Part shown: piece after piece, positions 35,304 to 43,720 of the stretch
Layout: every line of letters begins with the position of its first letter
Numbering within the stretch: the stretch's first letter is position 1
Origin: Sphingomonas sp. BGYR3
GTDB taxonomy: Bacteria; Pseudomonadota; Alphaproteobacteria; Sphingomonadales; Sphingomonadaceae
Length of the DNA: 64,000 bases
Direction: 5' to 3'
NCBI RefSeq assembly: GCF_025153455.1
Contig: NZ_JANZNT010000001.1
Span: 186,001-250,000 of the forward strand
Notes under the pieces: generated by a model
The model's input: only the letters and a program-made list of their open reading frames with translations
Database searches by the model: none
What the model was told of the DNA's origin: nothing
Position numbers and translations under genes: made by a program

Positions 35304-35567
35304 GCCATTCTCCTCAAAACTGCGCCATGGCAATGGGGCCATGACGCGGGGAAATCCCGGTTCCGCAAAGCGGGCCGGGGGTGTTCGTCCAAAGGGGGCA
35401 GGGGGTTCGCGGCCAGCACAACCGACTGGCTGCACCCGACGCGCCGCATGGGCGGGCCGAGCGGTATTTTCTGTCCCCGTCTTGGCGGGAGATTAAGGTG
35501 GGCAAACCCCACCACCCGCTGTCTCGGACGGTTTCCGGTTCGGGCAAGCCCGTGCCGGAGTGGCAGG
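35304..35567 (-). promoter_or_regulatory. rplJ: rplJL leader, probable L10 autoregulatory region
   Basis: About 250 nt of untranslated leader separates the promoter from the rplJ ATG. It contains several GC-rich inverted repeats, such as GCCATGGCAATGGGGCCATG near 35320. L10 leaders normally carry the L10-L12 binding site that shuts down rplJ translation. The kink-turn itself was not identified by eye, so this is inference from position and length. Confidence 0.45.
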
Positions 35568-35595
35568 TCCATAGCGAAACCGGACGATGTGTCAA
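35568..35595 (-). promoter_or_regulatory. rplJL promoter
   Basis: On the minus strand, -35 TTGACA (35590-35595) and -10 TATGGA (35568-35573) are separated by 16 nt, with TTGCT preceding. It is the same -35 hexamer as in the rpoB promoter. Upstream to 35742 are two GTTAAC palindromes (35643-35648, 35659-35664) and the start region of the divergent transpeptidase gene. Confidence 0.7.
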
Positions 35596-35742
35596 GCAAG
35601 CATGGCCGGGCATCCCGTGTCCGAACGCGGCTGCCTGACCCCGTTAACCCTGTTCATCGTTAACGCTGCGGCTTTTGTCCCGACGCGGAACACGCCGAAA
35701 TCCTGGCTTTTCCTGATGGCCAAAGCGTAAGATATAGCGCCC

Positions 35743-36393
35743 ATGGCACAGCAACTGATCACCCGCATTAACCAATTGCCCCGGGGCACATTCGTGCGTT
35801 GGGTCCTGCTGGCGCTAAGTGTCGCGCTGCTGACCGCACCCGTGCTGGCCCGGGCCAGCGAGCCGGTGTCGATGGTGATGGAGCTGGACGCCCCGCTCAA
35901 TCCGGGTGAGTTCGCCTGGGACGAAAGCGGCACCGATGCCGCTGCCGCCCGCTGGGTGGTCGTCGATATCGCGGCCCAGATGCTGTACGTCTATCAGGGC
36001 GGTGTCGAAATCGGCCGTTCGACCCTGGTTTATGGCTCGGATGAAAAGCCGACGCCGATGGGCACGTTTCCGGTGCTGGCAAAGGTCGCGAACAAGCATT
36101 CGATCAAATATGACGCGCCGATGCCCTGGTCGCTTCAGCTGACGCGCAGCTGGGTTGCGATCCACAGCAGCGACGTTGATCCGCGCTATGCCACCCATGG
36201 CTGCATCGGCGTGCCGGACGAGTTCGCCCAGACCCTGTTCAACAAAATGCGCGTGGGCGACCGGGTAACGGTGACGCGCAACTGGATGCGGCAGGTTTAT
36301 GCCGCGCAGGAACATGGCGCCGAATTGCCGCCGCCCCCCAGCGACGAAACGCTGACCATTGACGGGACGGACCTCGCCTCCCTGACGCGCTGA
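35743..36393 (+). CDS. L,D-transpeptidase (YkuD/ErfK type)
   Basis: This 216-aa exported protein carries a YkuD catalytic domain that makes or remodels 3-3 peptidoglycan cross-links, or attaches proteins to peptidoglycan. It has an N-terminal hydrophobic segment (WVLLALSVALLTAPVLARA) and the domain from about residue 70 (RWVVVDIAAQMLYVYQGG). The active site is IHSSDVDPRYATHGCIGVP with the nucleophilic Cys in HGC. The GTNTMG-like segment is PTPMGTFPVLAK. It is divergent from rplJ and convergent with an AsmA gene. Confidence 0.9.
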   Translation: MAQQLITRINQLPRGTFVRWVLLALSVALLTAPVLARASEPVSMVMELDAPLNPGEFAWDESGTDAAAARWVVVDIAAQMLYVYQGGVEIGRSTLVYGSDEKPTPMGTFPVLAKVANKHSIKYDAPMPWSLQLTRSWVAIHSSDVDPRYATHGCIGVPDEFAQTLFNKMRVGDRVTVTRNWMRQVYAAQEHGAELPPPPSDETLTIDGTDLASLTR

Positions 36394-36396
36394 TCC

Positions 36397-38355
36397 TTAT
36401 TTCGTGGCGCGCAGGATGGACCGCGCCATGCCGGAACAATCGACCGCGCCGGTCCCGTTGACCACCGGGCCTTCCTTCTTGCGCAGGCCAAGCGCACCGC
36501 CGATCGACCCCACGACCGCGCCGATCACGTCGCCCGTATTCGGCGGATTGTTGAACCCCGCCACGCTGACCGACGGCCGGCTCATGGTGCCGTTGATCCG
36601 GATCGGCTCCATGATGCGCAGCCCGCCCTTGCGCTTGGATGCGCCGCCGATGGTCAACGCGATCCGCTCGCTTTCCAGGTCGATGATGCCGACGCCCCGA
36701 CTGCGGCTGATGTCGGTGTCGATGACAAAGGGCGTGGCGGTCAGGCGGCCCTCGTCCGCCTCGAACCCCACCGCGATACAGCGCAGCGGCACCTGTGCAT
36801 CCGGGTCGCTGACCACCGCCTTCACCGTCCGGCCCAGATCCTGGCCCAGCACGGCGGCGACCACCCGGTCCACCTTGCCGTTGACCGCGACGATCCCGGC
36901 ATGGCCATCGGCACGGGACAGCGCCTCGCGGATGGTATCGCCGCGCCCGCCCAGCACGATCCGCGCGCGATAGGGCGCATCGAACCGGTCGGCGGCATTG
37001 ACCAGCGGCCCCAGCCGGCCGCCCTGAACCATCAGGTCGATGTTCAGCATCGGCTTTGCCCCGGTGCGATGATCGACGGTCATGCGCCCGGTCATTACCC
37101 CCTGCACCAGTTCCGACCGGATATCGCTGATCGTCAGCTTCTTGCCCTCCAGCGTGATGGTGCCCGCAAGGGTCCGGAACGTGGTGGTCTGACCGAACAG
37201 CAGCCGCTGCGCCTTGACGCGCAGCGTGCCGTCGGTGGGGCCGATCTTGGCAAGGTTGATCCGCGTTTCGGGCAGGACACGTTCACCGGTCTGCGCCTCG
37301 CGCGCCGCCGCACGCGCCTTGCCCCTTGCATCGGACAGGTCGTCGAAATCGAACTGCGAAAACCGGATATCGCCGTCGATCTTGGTCCGGCCATCGCGCT
37401 TCAACACGTCCATCCGCCCGACCAGCTGCGACCGACCAATCGAACCGGACATCCGCTCGATGAACCAGTCGCGCCCATCGCGGCGCACTTCTGCCTTCAG
37501 GTCGATGGGCGCCGTGCCGAACAGGCCTGCCTGGATAAGGTCATCCAGCCGGGCGAGCGATGGCGCCTTAGCCGCCATCGCCAGCCGCATGTCCCGCACG
37601 TTCAGCGCACCGCGCATCGTGCCCTTTGCCGTCATGGTCAGCAGCGGCGATGCGAAATCCAGCGTGAAGGGGTAAGGCGCGTCGCCGCCCGTGCTGGTCA
37701 CCGGCGCGCCGTTCAGTTGCAGCCGCGCAGGCGCACCGTCGAACGTCCCCGTGCCGCCGATCCGCACCCCTTGGCGCGCATCCGCCGACATCGCACCGGC
37801 CAGCACCAGCTTGCGCTTGGCTTCCTTCAGCGTGAAGCGGCTATCCTCGATCGTCAGGCCGGCAATGCCCATGCCGCGATCATTGTCCTGCCCCTCGTCC
37901 GGCGCCTTGGTTTCCCGGCGCCAGTTCCACTGCCCTTCCGCTGTCCGCACCAGATTGGCGGTCATGCCGCGGATCACGATGCCGCCCGGCTCGATCGATT
38001 GCCGGAAGATAGCGGGCAGAACCGGCACCCGCATCCGCACCTCGCGAACGGTCAGCAGATCTCCGGGCCCGGCCCAGTCCGGCTGAGCCATACGCAGGTT
38101 GCGCAGCACGATGGTGGGGGTGTATGAAAAGACCTCCACCCGCTCCACGCTGCCAAGGTTCACGGGTGCGCCGACGCGCTCGCTTAGTGCAGCCTCGATC
38201 CGCTCGCGCGCCCAGCCGACAGGTGACATCGCCGCAGCTACAGCCAGCATGGCGAGCAGGACAATCAGCACAGCCGCCATGATGACGGCAATGCGCAGCG
38301 CCCGTCCCGGCCGACGAACGGCTGGGACGGTGGCGGTGGAAGTATCGGCGTTCAT
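36397..38355 (-). CDS. AsmA-family envelope protein
   Basis: This 652-aa protein has one N-terminal transmembrane helix (about residues 20-43, IAVIMAAVLIVLLAMLAVAAAM) and a large periplasmic part of repeated beta-strands. The AsmA signature is at the start of the mature part (SPVGWARERIEAALSERVGAPVNLGSVERVEVFS) and again in the C-terminal third (KLTISDIRSELVQGVMTGRMTVDHRTGA). AsmA-type proteins are proposed lipid-transport bridges to the outer membrane. Its stop is 3 nt from the stop of the convergent transpeptidase gene, so the two share no terminator. Confidence 0.85.
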   Translation of the reverse strand: MNADTSTATVPAVRRPGRALRIAVIMAAVLIVLLAMLAVAAAMSPVGWARERIEAALSERVGAPVNLGSVERVEVFSYTPTIVLRNLRMAQPDWAGPGDLLTVREVRMRVPVLPAIFRQSIEPGGIVIRGMTANLVRTAEGQWNWRRETKAPDEGQDNDRGMGIAGLTIEDSRFTLKEAKRKLVLAGAMSADARQGVRIGGTGTFDGAPARLQLNGAPVTSTGGDAPYPFTLDFASPLLTMTAKGTMRGALNVRDMRLAMAAKAPSLARLDDLIQAGLFGTAPIDLKAEVRRDGRDWFIERMSGSIGRSQLVGRMDVLKRDGRTKIDGDIRFSQFDFDDLSDARGKARAAAREAQTGERVLPETRINLAKIGPTDGTLRVKAQRLLFGQTTTFRTLAGTITLEGKKLTISDIRSELVQGVMTGRMTVDHRTGAKPMLNIDLMVQGGRLGPLVNAADRFDAPYRARIVLGGRGDTIREALSRADGHAGIVAVNGKVDRVVAAVLGQDLGRTVKAVVSDPDAQVPLRCIAVGFEADEGRLTATPFVIDTDISRSRGVGIIDLESERIALTIGGASKRKGGLRIMEPIRINGTMSRPSVSVAGFNNPPNTGDVIGAVVGSIGGALGLRKKEGPVVNGTGAVDCSGMARSILRATK

Positions 38356-38409
38356 GCCCCTTGAACGTTGCGCTGCCGTTCCGGTTCCTGAATGGCAGCG
38401 ACGATGGCG

Positions 38410-38766
38410 TTACTGATCCTTGGGCTCGGCATCGTCGACGACCGGCGGTTCTCCCTCGCCCGGGGGCGGCGCGGTCCGGTCGATCCGGCTGGTCATCCCC
38501 GTCGCCTCGGCATCTTCCTGAACCTGCTGGGAATCGCGGAAATCCGATTCCGGCGCAACCGGCGGCGGCGCTGGCTCGGCGGTCGGTGCCGGGGCGGGTT
38601 CCTCGACCGGCGGCGGCGCAGGCTCGTTGATCAATTCCATGTCATAATCGTTGGCCGGTTCCGGCGGCGGAGGCTCATCCCCGCCGGAGCAGCCGGCGAT
38701 CAGCGCCATCGGTGCGACCAGCGCAAGCACCCGGCTGCGCATCATCATTGCCTTCATGTCCCTCAT
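38410..38766 (-). CDS. Small Pro-rich lipoprotein
   Basis: This 118-aa protein has a type II signal with the lipobox LIAGC (Cys at about residue 26), so it is lipid-anchored. The mature part is acidic and Pro/Glu-rich (PPPPEPANDYDMELINEP, PPPVEEPAPAPTAEP) with no folded domain apparent. It lies 6 nt after the YcbB-like transpeptidase and is probably in its operon. ATG codons at 38757 and 38748 are alternative starts. Function is unknown; an envelope spacer is possible. Confidence 0.75.
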   Translation of the reverse strand: MRDMKAMMMRSRVLALVAPMALIAGCSGGDEPPPPEPANDYDMELINEPAPPPVEEPAPAPTAEPAPPPVAPESDFRDSQQVQEDAEATGMTSRIDRTAPPPGEGEPPVVDDAEPKDQ

Positions 38767-38772
38767 CCCCGC

Positions 38773-40251
38773 TCAACGCGCTGCAAACTGGGCCTTGTCG
38801 GCCCGTGTCTCGATCTTTTCCGCCAGCTGCTTGTCCCAGCCATAGGGATCGCCGCGAAAGCTGACGCTGCCATCGCTGGACGCAAAAGCGGTCCAGTACA
38901 GCAGATAGACCGCCACCGGCTCGGGCAGGGCGGCGCGCACCGTCTTGCCGCTGGCCAGCGTTTCGTCGATCTTTTCCTGCGTCCATTCCGGGCTGGTGGC
39001 CAGCAACAGGTCGGCCAGCTCGCGCGGTTTGGCCAACCGGACGCAGCCATGGCTGGCCAGCCGGTCAAACCGGGTGAAGGTCGACTGGCTGGGCGTATCG
39101 TGCAGGTACACCGCATATTGATTGTCGAAATCGAACTTGAACCGGCCAAGCGCGCTTTGCGGGCCCGCGGCCTGTTGCAGCCGCTTGCCGCCGCCTTCCG
39201 TCTCGATCACCCTGAACCCGTTGCGCCGCAGATAGCCGGGGCTGGACCGTTCCTTGGGCCATAATTCGCCGTTCGCGATGCTGGACGGCACGTTCCATGG
39301 CGGATTGAGCACGATCGAATGAATGGTCGATGACAGCATCGGCGTCGCCGTGGTCGGCGCGCCCGTGACGACCTTCATGGACGCGACGGGGCTGTCCCCT
39401 TCGAACACGGTCAGCTGAGCCGTCGCCACATTCACCTGAATGCGCTTTGGCGGCAACTGCGCGGGCAGCCAGCGCCACCGCTCCATATTCGCCATGATCT
39501 GGCGGATCCGGTCACGCACGGGAACGTTCAGCGCCGCCAGCGTCTGCGTCGACACCAGCCCGCTCTGGTTCAGGCCATAGCGTTTCTGCGCCCGCTTGAC
39601 CGCGGCCTGCAGCTCGGCATCGAACTTGTTGCCCTCCAGCTTGACCAGCATGTCCTCTGCCGCCAGCCGCTTGCGCAGCGCGACGACGCGCGGGCCGGTG
39701 GCACCGATCCCCAAGTCCGGCCCCGCCGCCAGCGTGGCCCAGCCGCCCAGCGCTTCGATCTGCCGGTATTTTTCCAATCCCTCGCGCAGGGATTCATACC
39801 CCGTCCATGGCGGCGGCAGCGTTGCGATCCACGCGCTCAGGCGATTGTCGGCAACGGCCTTCTTGAACGCGGGAAAGGGGTCATAGGCCGGGGGCCGCAT
39901 CCCCCAGTCGCCGGCAAAATCCTCCTCCGCCAACCGGCCGTTATTCACCGCACGCGCGTAATCCAGCGCGGCACGCACCAGCCCGTCATTGTCCGTCGGC
40001 AGCGGCATTTCGCTGTCGATACGGCGAAGGCCCTGTGCCGACGATGCCTGACGCAGCAGCTGTCCCAGCTGCTTTTTCTGGGCATCGGACAGGACGGGCA
40101 GCGGCTCGTTGATCTGACCGGGCAATGGCTGCACGACGGGCGCGGGCACTGGTGTGGTGCGGACAACGGGTGGGGGCGTTACCTGCGCCATGGCGGGCGC
40201 GGCAATGCCGGTCGCGGCAATGCAGAATATCAGTCGTTCAATCGAGGTCAT
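38773..40251 (-). CDS. YcbB/LdtD-like L,D-transpeptidase
   Basis: This protein of about 492 aa has a signal peptide (MTSIERLIFCIAATGIAAPAMAQ), a Pro-rich linker, a central peptidoglycan-binding region (residues 170-245, ending RVVALRKRLAAEDMLV) and a YkuD domain (about 270-450). The catalytic motif is RLASHGCVRLAKP. The YcbB-type insertion or lid lies between NPPWNVPSSIANGELW and the catalytic loop. Such enzymes make 3-3 cross-links and resist most penicillins. The ATG at 40251 best starts the signal peptide; a GTG at 40266 is an alternative. It is transcribed with the lipoprotein behind it. Confidence 0.9.
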   Translation of the reverse strand: MTSIERLIFCIAATGIAAPAMAQVTPPPVVRTTPVPAPVVQPLPGQINEPLPVLSDAQKKQLGQLLRQASSAQGLRRIDSEMPLPTDNDGLVRAALDYARAVNNGRLAEEDFAGDWGMRPPAYDPFPAFKKAVADNRLSAWIATLPPPWTGYESLREGLEKYRQIEALGGWATLAAGPDLGIGATGPRVVALRKRLAAEDMLVKLEGNKFDAELQAAVKRAQKRYGLNQSGLVSTQTLAALNVPVRDRIRQIMANMERWRWLPAQLPPKRIQVNVATAQLTVFEGDSPVASMKVVTGAPTTATPMLSSTIHSIVLNPPWNVPSSIANGELWPKERSSPGYLRRNGFRVIETEGGGKRLQQAAGPQSALGRFKFDFDNQYAVYLHDTPSQSTFTRFDRLASHGCVRLAKPRELADLLLATSPEWTQEKIDETLASGKTVRAALPEPVAVYLLYWTAFASSDGSVSFRGDPYGWDKQLAEKIETRADKAQFAAR

Positions 40252-40415
40252 GCCAATACGCTTCACCAGCTACCACCCTTCCAAGCCGCAGTTATAACGG
40301 CGCAATGCCTGCCGCTAAAGAGGCAGACGCCGTGTATCCGCAATTAACGCACAGGCAAGGGTAGTGCTCCGGGAATAATCCGGATGACGCGTTTATATCT
40401 GGAGGGTGCAGCGGG

Positions 40416-42239
40416 TCAGCGGGCGCCCGTCGTCCCGCCGATCCGGTCGATCAACGCCTTCGCCTTTGGCTGTTCGGGCGTGACATAGGCGCCGTTCGCC
40501 ACGGGTTGCAGCATCAGCCGCGCGGCATCGCCCTGACCCCGGTTGGCCAGCGCCTCGCCCAGCATCAGCTTGATCTCCGGCGATTGCGGCACGCGGCTGT
40601 TCGCCTTGACCAGGCCAAGCAGCGCGATTTCCGGGGCTTCTACACCCAGTTCGGCATAGCTGCGATAATAGCCCAGCAGCGGCAGGGTATCTTCGGTCGA
40701 TGCCTTGTTGGCGCGAACGATGGTGCGGCGCGCTTCTTCGGCCAGCTGTTCGCGCTGCTCCGCGGGGGCAATGCTTGCCTGGCCGTTCAGGGCCATGCCC
40801 TTCCACCCCAGCGCGTGAGCGTTGTTGGGCGCAATGGCCAGCGCGCGGTCTGCGGCCGCGGTGCAGCCGGGGGCGGATGCGTCAATCCGGCATTCCCCCT
40901 CTGCCAGCAACAGCTGTGCGACCAGCTGTTTGGGATATCGCTCGGCGGTTGCGCGCGCATCCTTCAGCCAGGCATTGCGCCGGGCCATGGCCTTTTCCCG
41001 CGCTCGGTTCATGTCGGCTGCGGTTTCCGGGTCCAGGCCGGGGGCGGGCGGCGGGGGCAGGGTGATGTCCGCGCCCATTTTGAGGCGACCCAGAATGGAT
41101 GCGGCCTCATCCTGGGTCAGCCGCCATGCCTTTGCCGGCTGAAACTGTCCGGCGGGAACGGATACCTTTTCATAAGGGACCTTGGATCCCCTGTATTCGG
41201 CCAGTGCCTTGCGCAGCGCGTCTTCATCGCCCAGCGCGCGTGCCGCCTCGGCATGATCCTGTCCGCGCTGATAGGCGGCCAGGTAATTGAGTAGCGGTGC
41301 CTTCCACTGTTCGTTGAAAAACAGCATGTGCGACAGCGCCCAGGCCCGGTACGGCGACCAGCGCGTCTTTCGGTCGGTCAGATAGCTTCCGTCCAGCACC
41401 TTGCCGAGCGGATAGGGGCCAAGCTCCTCGATCACCTCCCGATAATTTGGCGGGCGCTGGCCATAAACCAGCGCGCCATCGGCGGCGACGTGAAAGTCGG
41501 CGAAAATCTCGCCGAACCCGTCCAGATACCATCGCGGATAGGCGACCGGGAAATAGGTCATCAGGAAGTGGCGGGCATAGGCGGCATAGACGCGCCCTTC
41601 GACCGTCATCGCGCTCGATACCTCGCCGACACTGGTCTGCGTCGCTGCGCCGCCTTGATCGGCGAACCGGTTACCGACCTGTGCCTGCTGGCCGGGGGCC
41701 GTCGGCTCCGATGCCGCCAGGCCGCCCAGCGATTGAAGCTGCACGCCGGGCCGGACCATCACGACCTGATTGGCACCGGTCGTGGCCAGCACCGCGCCAT
41801 CATCGCGCGGGTCATAGTATAGGGCAGACGGGAATGCCCGGGCATAGGGCCCCTGCTGCCAACGGTGACTGACCAGATCAAGGTTTTTGAAATCCGCCTC
41901 GTCCCCGTACAGCGTGATGGCCAGCGGGACGGGTTCCTGATCGGTGTCGAACCGGTTGAACGTCAGCGAGAGCAGGAAATGCAGGCGCTCCAGGTTTTCG
42001 GCCAGACCCTTCAACTTGGCCTCCTCGACCCTTGAAAAGATCGCGAAATGCCGGCTGCGGGCGACCCGCCAGTCGCTCATCTGAACCTCGGCACGGCGCT
42101 TGGCCTGCCCGCTGACGCCCTCGACCACAATGTCATCGGGATGCGGGACGGTATCGGGTATCCCGGCCTGGGCATAGGCAACGCTGGGAAGCGCAAGCGC
42201 GGAAAGGCCAAGCAGCAGGCGAAGGGACAGGCGCATCAC
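40416..42239 (-). CDS. Exported TPR protein with peptidase-like (DUF1570-like) domain
   Basis: This 607-aa protein has a signal peptide (cut near SVAYAQ). A peptidase-like domain follows: RSRHFAIFSRVEEAKLKGLAENLERL, then ARHFLMTYFPVAYPRWYLDGFGEIFADF. The last part has the shape of a gluzincin region, but the usual HExxH is not present (ARHFL), so it is probably non-catalytic. The second half (about 400-607) is helical and repeat-like (TPR: PNNAHALGWKGMALNGQ, SPEIKLMLGEALANRGQGDAA). The function is not known. It stands alone between the transpeptidase and rplA. Confidence 0.72.
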   Translation of the reverse strand: MMRLSLRLLLGLSALALPSVAYAQAGIPDTVPHPDDIVVEGVSGQAKRRAEVQMSDWRVARSRHFAIFSRVEEAKLKGLAENLERLHFLLSLTFNRFDTDQEPVPLAITLYGDEADFKNLDLVSHRWQQGPYARAFPSALYYDPRDDGAVLATTGANQVVMVRPGVQLQSLGGLAASEPTAPGQQAQVGNRFADQGGAATQTSVGEVSSAMTVEGRVYAAYARHFLMTYFPVAYPRWYLDGFGEIFADFHVAADGALVYGQRPPNYREVIEELGPYPLGKVLDGSYLTDRKTRWSPYRAWALSHMLFFNEQWKAPLLNYLAAYQRGQDHAEAARALGDEDALRKALAEYRGSKVPYEKVSVPAGQFQPAKAWRLTQDEAASILGRLKMGADITLPPPPAPGLDPETAADMNRAREKAMARRNAWLKDARATAERYPKQLVAQLLLAEGECRIDASAPGCTAAADRALAIAPNNAHALGWKGMALNGQASIAPAEQREQLAEEARRTIVRANKASTEDTLPLLGYYRSYAELGVEAPEIALLGLVKANSRVPQSPEIKLMLGEALANRGQGDAARLMLQPVANGAYVTPEQPKAKALIDRIGGTTGAR

Positions 42240-42362
42240 GGGCTCTCCACGCTTTATCGTTGTTAGCGATATCGTATCACTGCATTTGCGCCCGGCAAAT
42301 AGCCATGGCCTATCCGGTCAATAGCTGCGGCACGGATCCGGGCCAGCGCGGCAGCGTGCAAC

Positions 42363-42390
42363 AAAAAAGGCCGGGCGTTGACCCGGCCTT
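42363..42390 (-). terminator. Intrinsic terminator of rplKA
   Basis: AAGGCCGGG (42367-42375) and CCCGGCCTT (42382-42390) form a 9-bp stem. On the minus strand six T (plus A 42363-42368) follow. It closes the rplK-rplA transcript and separates it from downstream genes. Confidence 0.85.
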
Positions 42391-42415
42391 TCCTGAATTG
42401 GTGATCGCTGAACGA

Positions 42416-43108
42416 TCAGGCGGTGGCGACTTCGGCCACGTCCACCTTCACGCCCGGGCCCATCGACGACGACAGGGCGATCTTGCGGACATACTTGCCC
42501 TTCGCGCCCGACGGCTTCGACTTGACCAGCGCATCGACCAGCGCGTCGAAATTGGCGCGCAGGTCTTCCGCGGGGAAGCTCGCCTTGCCGATGCCGCTGT
42601 GGATGATGCCGGCCTTTTCGACGCGATATTCGACCTGACCCGACTTGGCGTCGGTCACGGCCTTGGTCACGTCCATGGTCACGGTGCCCAGCTTGGGGTT
42701 CGGCATCAGGCCCTTGGGGCCGAGCACCTTGCCCAGGCGACCGACGATGCCCATCATGTCGGGCGTCGCGATGCAGCGGTCGAACTCGATCGTGCCGCCC
42801 TGAACCAGCTCCATCAGGTCTTCGGCACCGACCACGTCGGCACCGGCGGCCTTGGCTTCCTCGGCCTTCGCGCCGCGGGCGAACACGCCGACGCGGACGG
42901 TCTTGCCGGTGCCCTTGGGCAGGTTCACGACGCCGCGGACCATCTGGTCGGCGTGGCGCGGATCGACGCCCAGGTTGATGGCGACTTCGATGGTTTCGTC
43001 GAACTTGGCGGTCGCGTTGGACTTCACCAGCGCAATCGCTTCGTCAACGCCATGCAGCTTTTCAGCGTCGATCGACAGAGCCTTCTGCTTCTTGCTCAGC
43101 TTTGCCAT
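42416..43108 (-). CDS. rplA: 50S ribosomal protein L1
   Basis: This 230-aa protein of the L1 stalk binds 23S rRNA and, in many bacteria, represses its own operon. The signature [20 protein letters not shown] lies near residues 122-141. The ATG at 43108 gives [17 protein letters not shown]; longer frames are unconserved. It lies 4 nt after rplK, and the two end at their own terminator. rplJ is not next, unlike the common arrangement. Confidence 0.99.
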   Translation of the reverse strand: MAKLSKKQKALSIDAEKLHGVDEAIALVKSNATAKFDETIEVAINLGVDPRHADQMVRGVVNLPKGTGKTVRVGVFARGAKAEEAKAAGADVVGAEDLMELVQGGTIEFDRCIATPDMMGIVGRLGKVLGPKGLMPNPKLGTVTMDVTKAVTDAKSGQVEYRVEKAGIIHSGIGKASFPAEDLRANFDALVDALVKSKPSGAKGKYVRKIALSSSMGPGVKVDVAEVATA

Positions 43109-43112
43109 CGGA

Positions 43113-43544
43113 TCAGCCCTCCACCACTTCGACGCCCATCGCGCGGGCACTGCCTTCGATGATGCGGGTTGCCGCATCGATGTCGTTGGCGTTCAGATCC
43201 TTCATCTTCACCTGGGCAATCTCGCTCAGCTGGCTGCGCTTGATCGTGCCGGCGCGGACCTTGCCGGGTTCCTTGGAACCGGACTTCAGGTTCAGCGCCT
43301 TCTTGATGAGGAAGGTCGCGGGCGGGGTCTTGGTTTCGAAGCTGAACGACCGGTCGGCATAGACGGTGATGATCGTCGGGATCGGCATGCCCTTTTCCAG
43401 GTCGCCGGTCGCCGCGTTGAACGCCTTGCAGAATTCCATGATGTTCACGCCGCGCTGACCCAGGGCAGGGCCGATCGGCGGCGACGGGTTGGCGGCACCG
43501 GCCGCCACCTGCAGCTTGATATAGCCAGTAATCTTCTTGGCCAT
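43113..43544 (-). CDS. rplK: 50S ribosomal protein L11
   Basis: This 143-aa protein binds the GTPase centre of 23S rRNA. The N-terminal domain has [31 protein letters not shown] and the C-terminal RNA-binding domain ends [13 protein letters not shown]. secE and nusG, which often precede rplK, are not upstream; the next gene there is a PhoD phosphatase. The 176 nt before the start (43545-43720) should hold its promoter; a candidate -35 TTGCGC is present but the -10 is poor, so none is called. Confidence 0.99.
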   Translation of the reverse strand: MAKKITGYIKLQVAAGAANPSPPIGPALGQRGVNIMEFCKAFNAATGDLEKGMPIPTIITVYADRSFSFETKTPPATFLIKKALNLKSGSKEPGKVRAGTIKRSQLSEIAQVKMKDLNANDIDAATRIIEGSARAMGVEVVEG

Positions 43545-43720
43545 TCTCTCTCACTCTGTTGCGGGGCACGCCGCGAACGGACGCGCCCGGTTCAAGTTTA
43601 GCGGTATTCGCGGCCCCGGTTGCCCGGATGCCTCCCGCACGGATTTCCAGCGGGGTTGCCCCTGCGGAAAGGGGCGCGCCTAGCGCAAATGCCCCTGGCG
43701 CGCAAGGGGATTGGCCGAAA

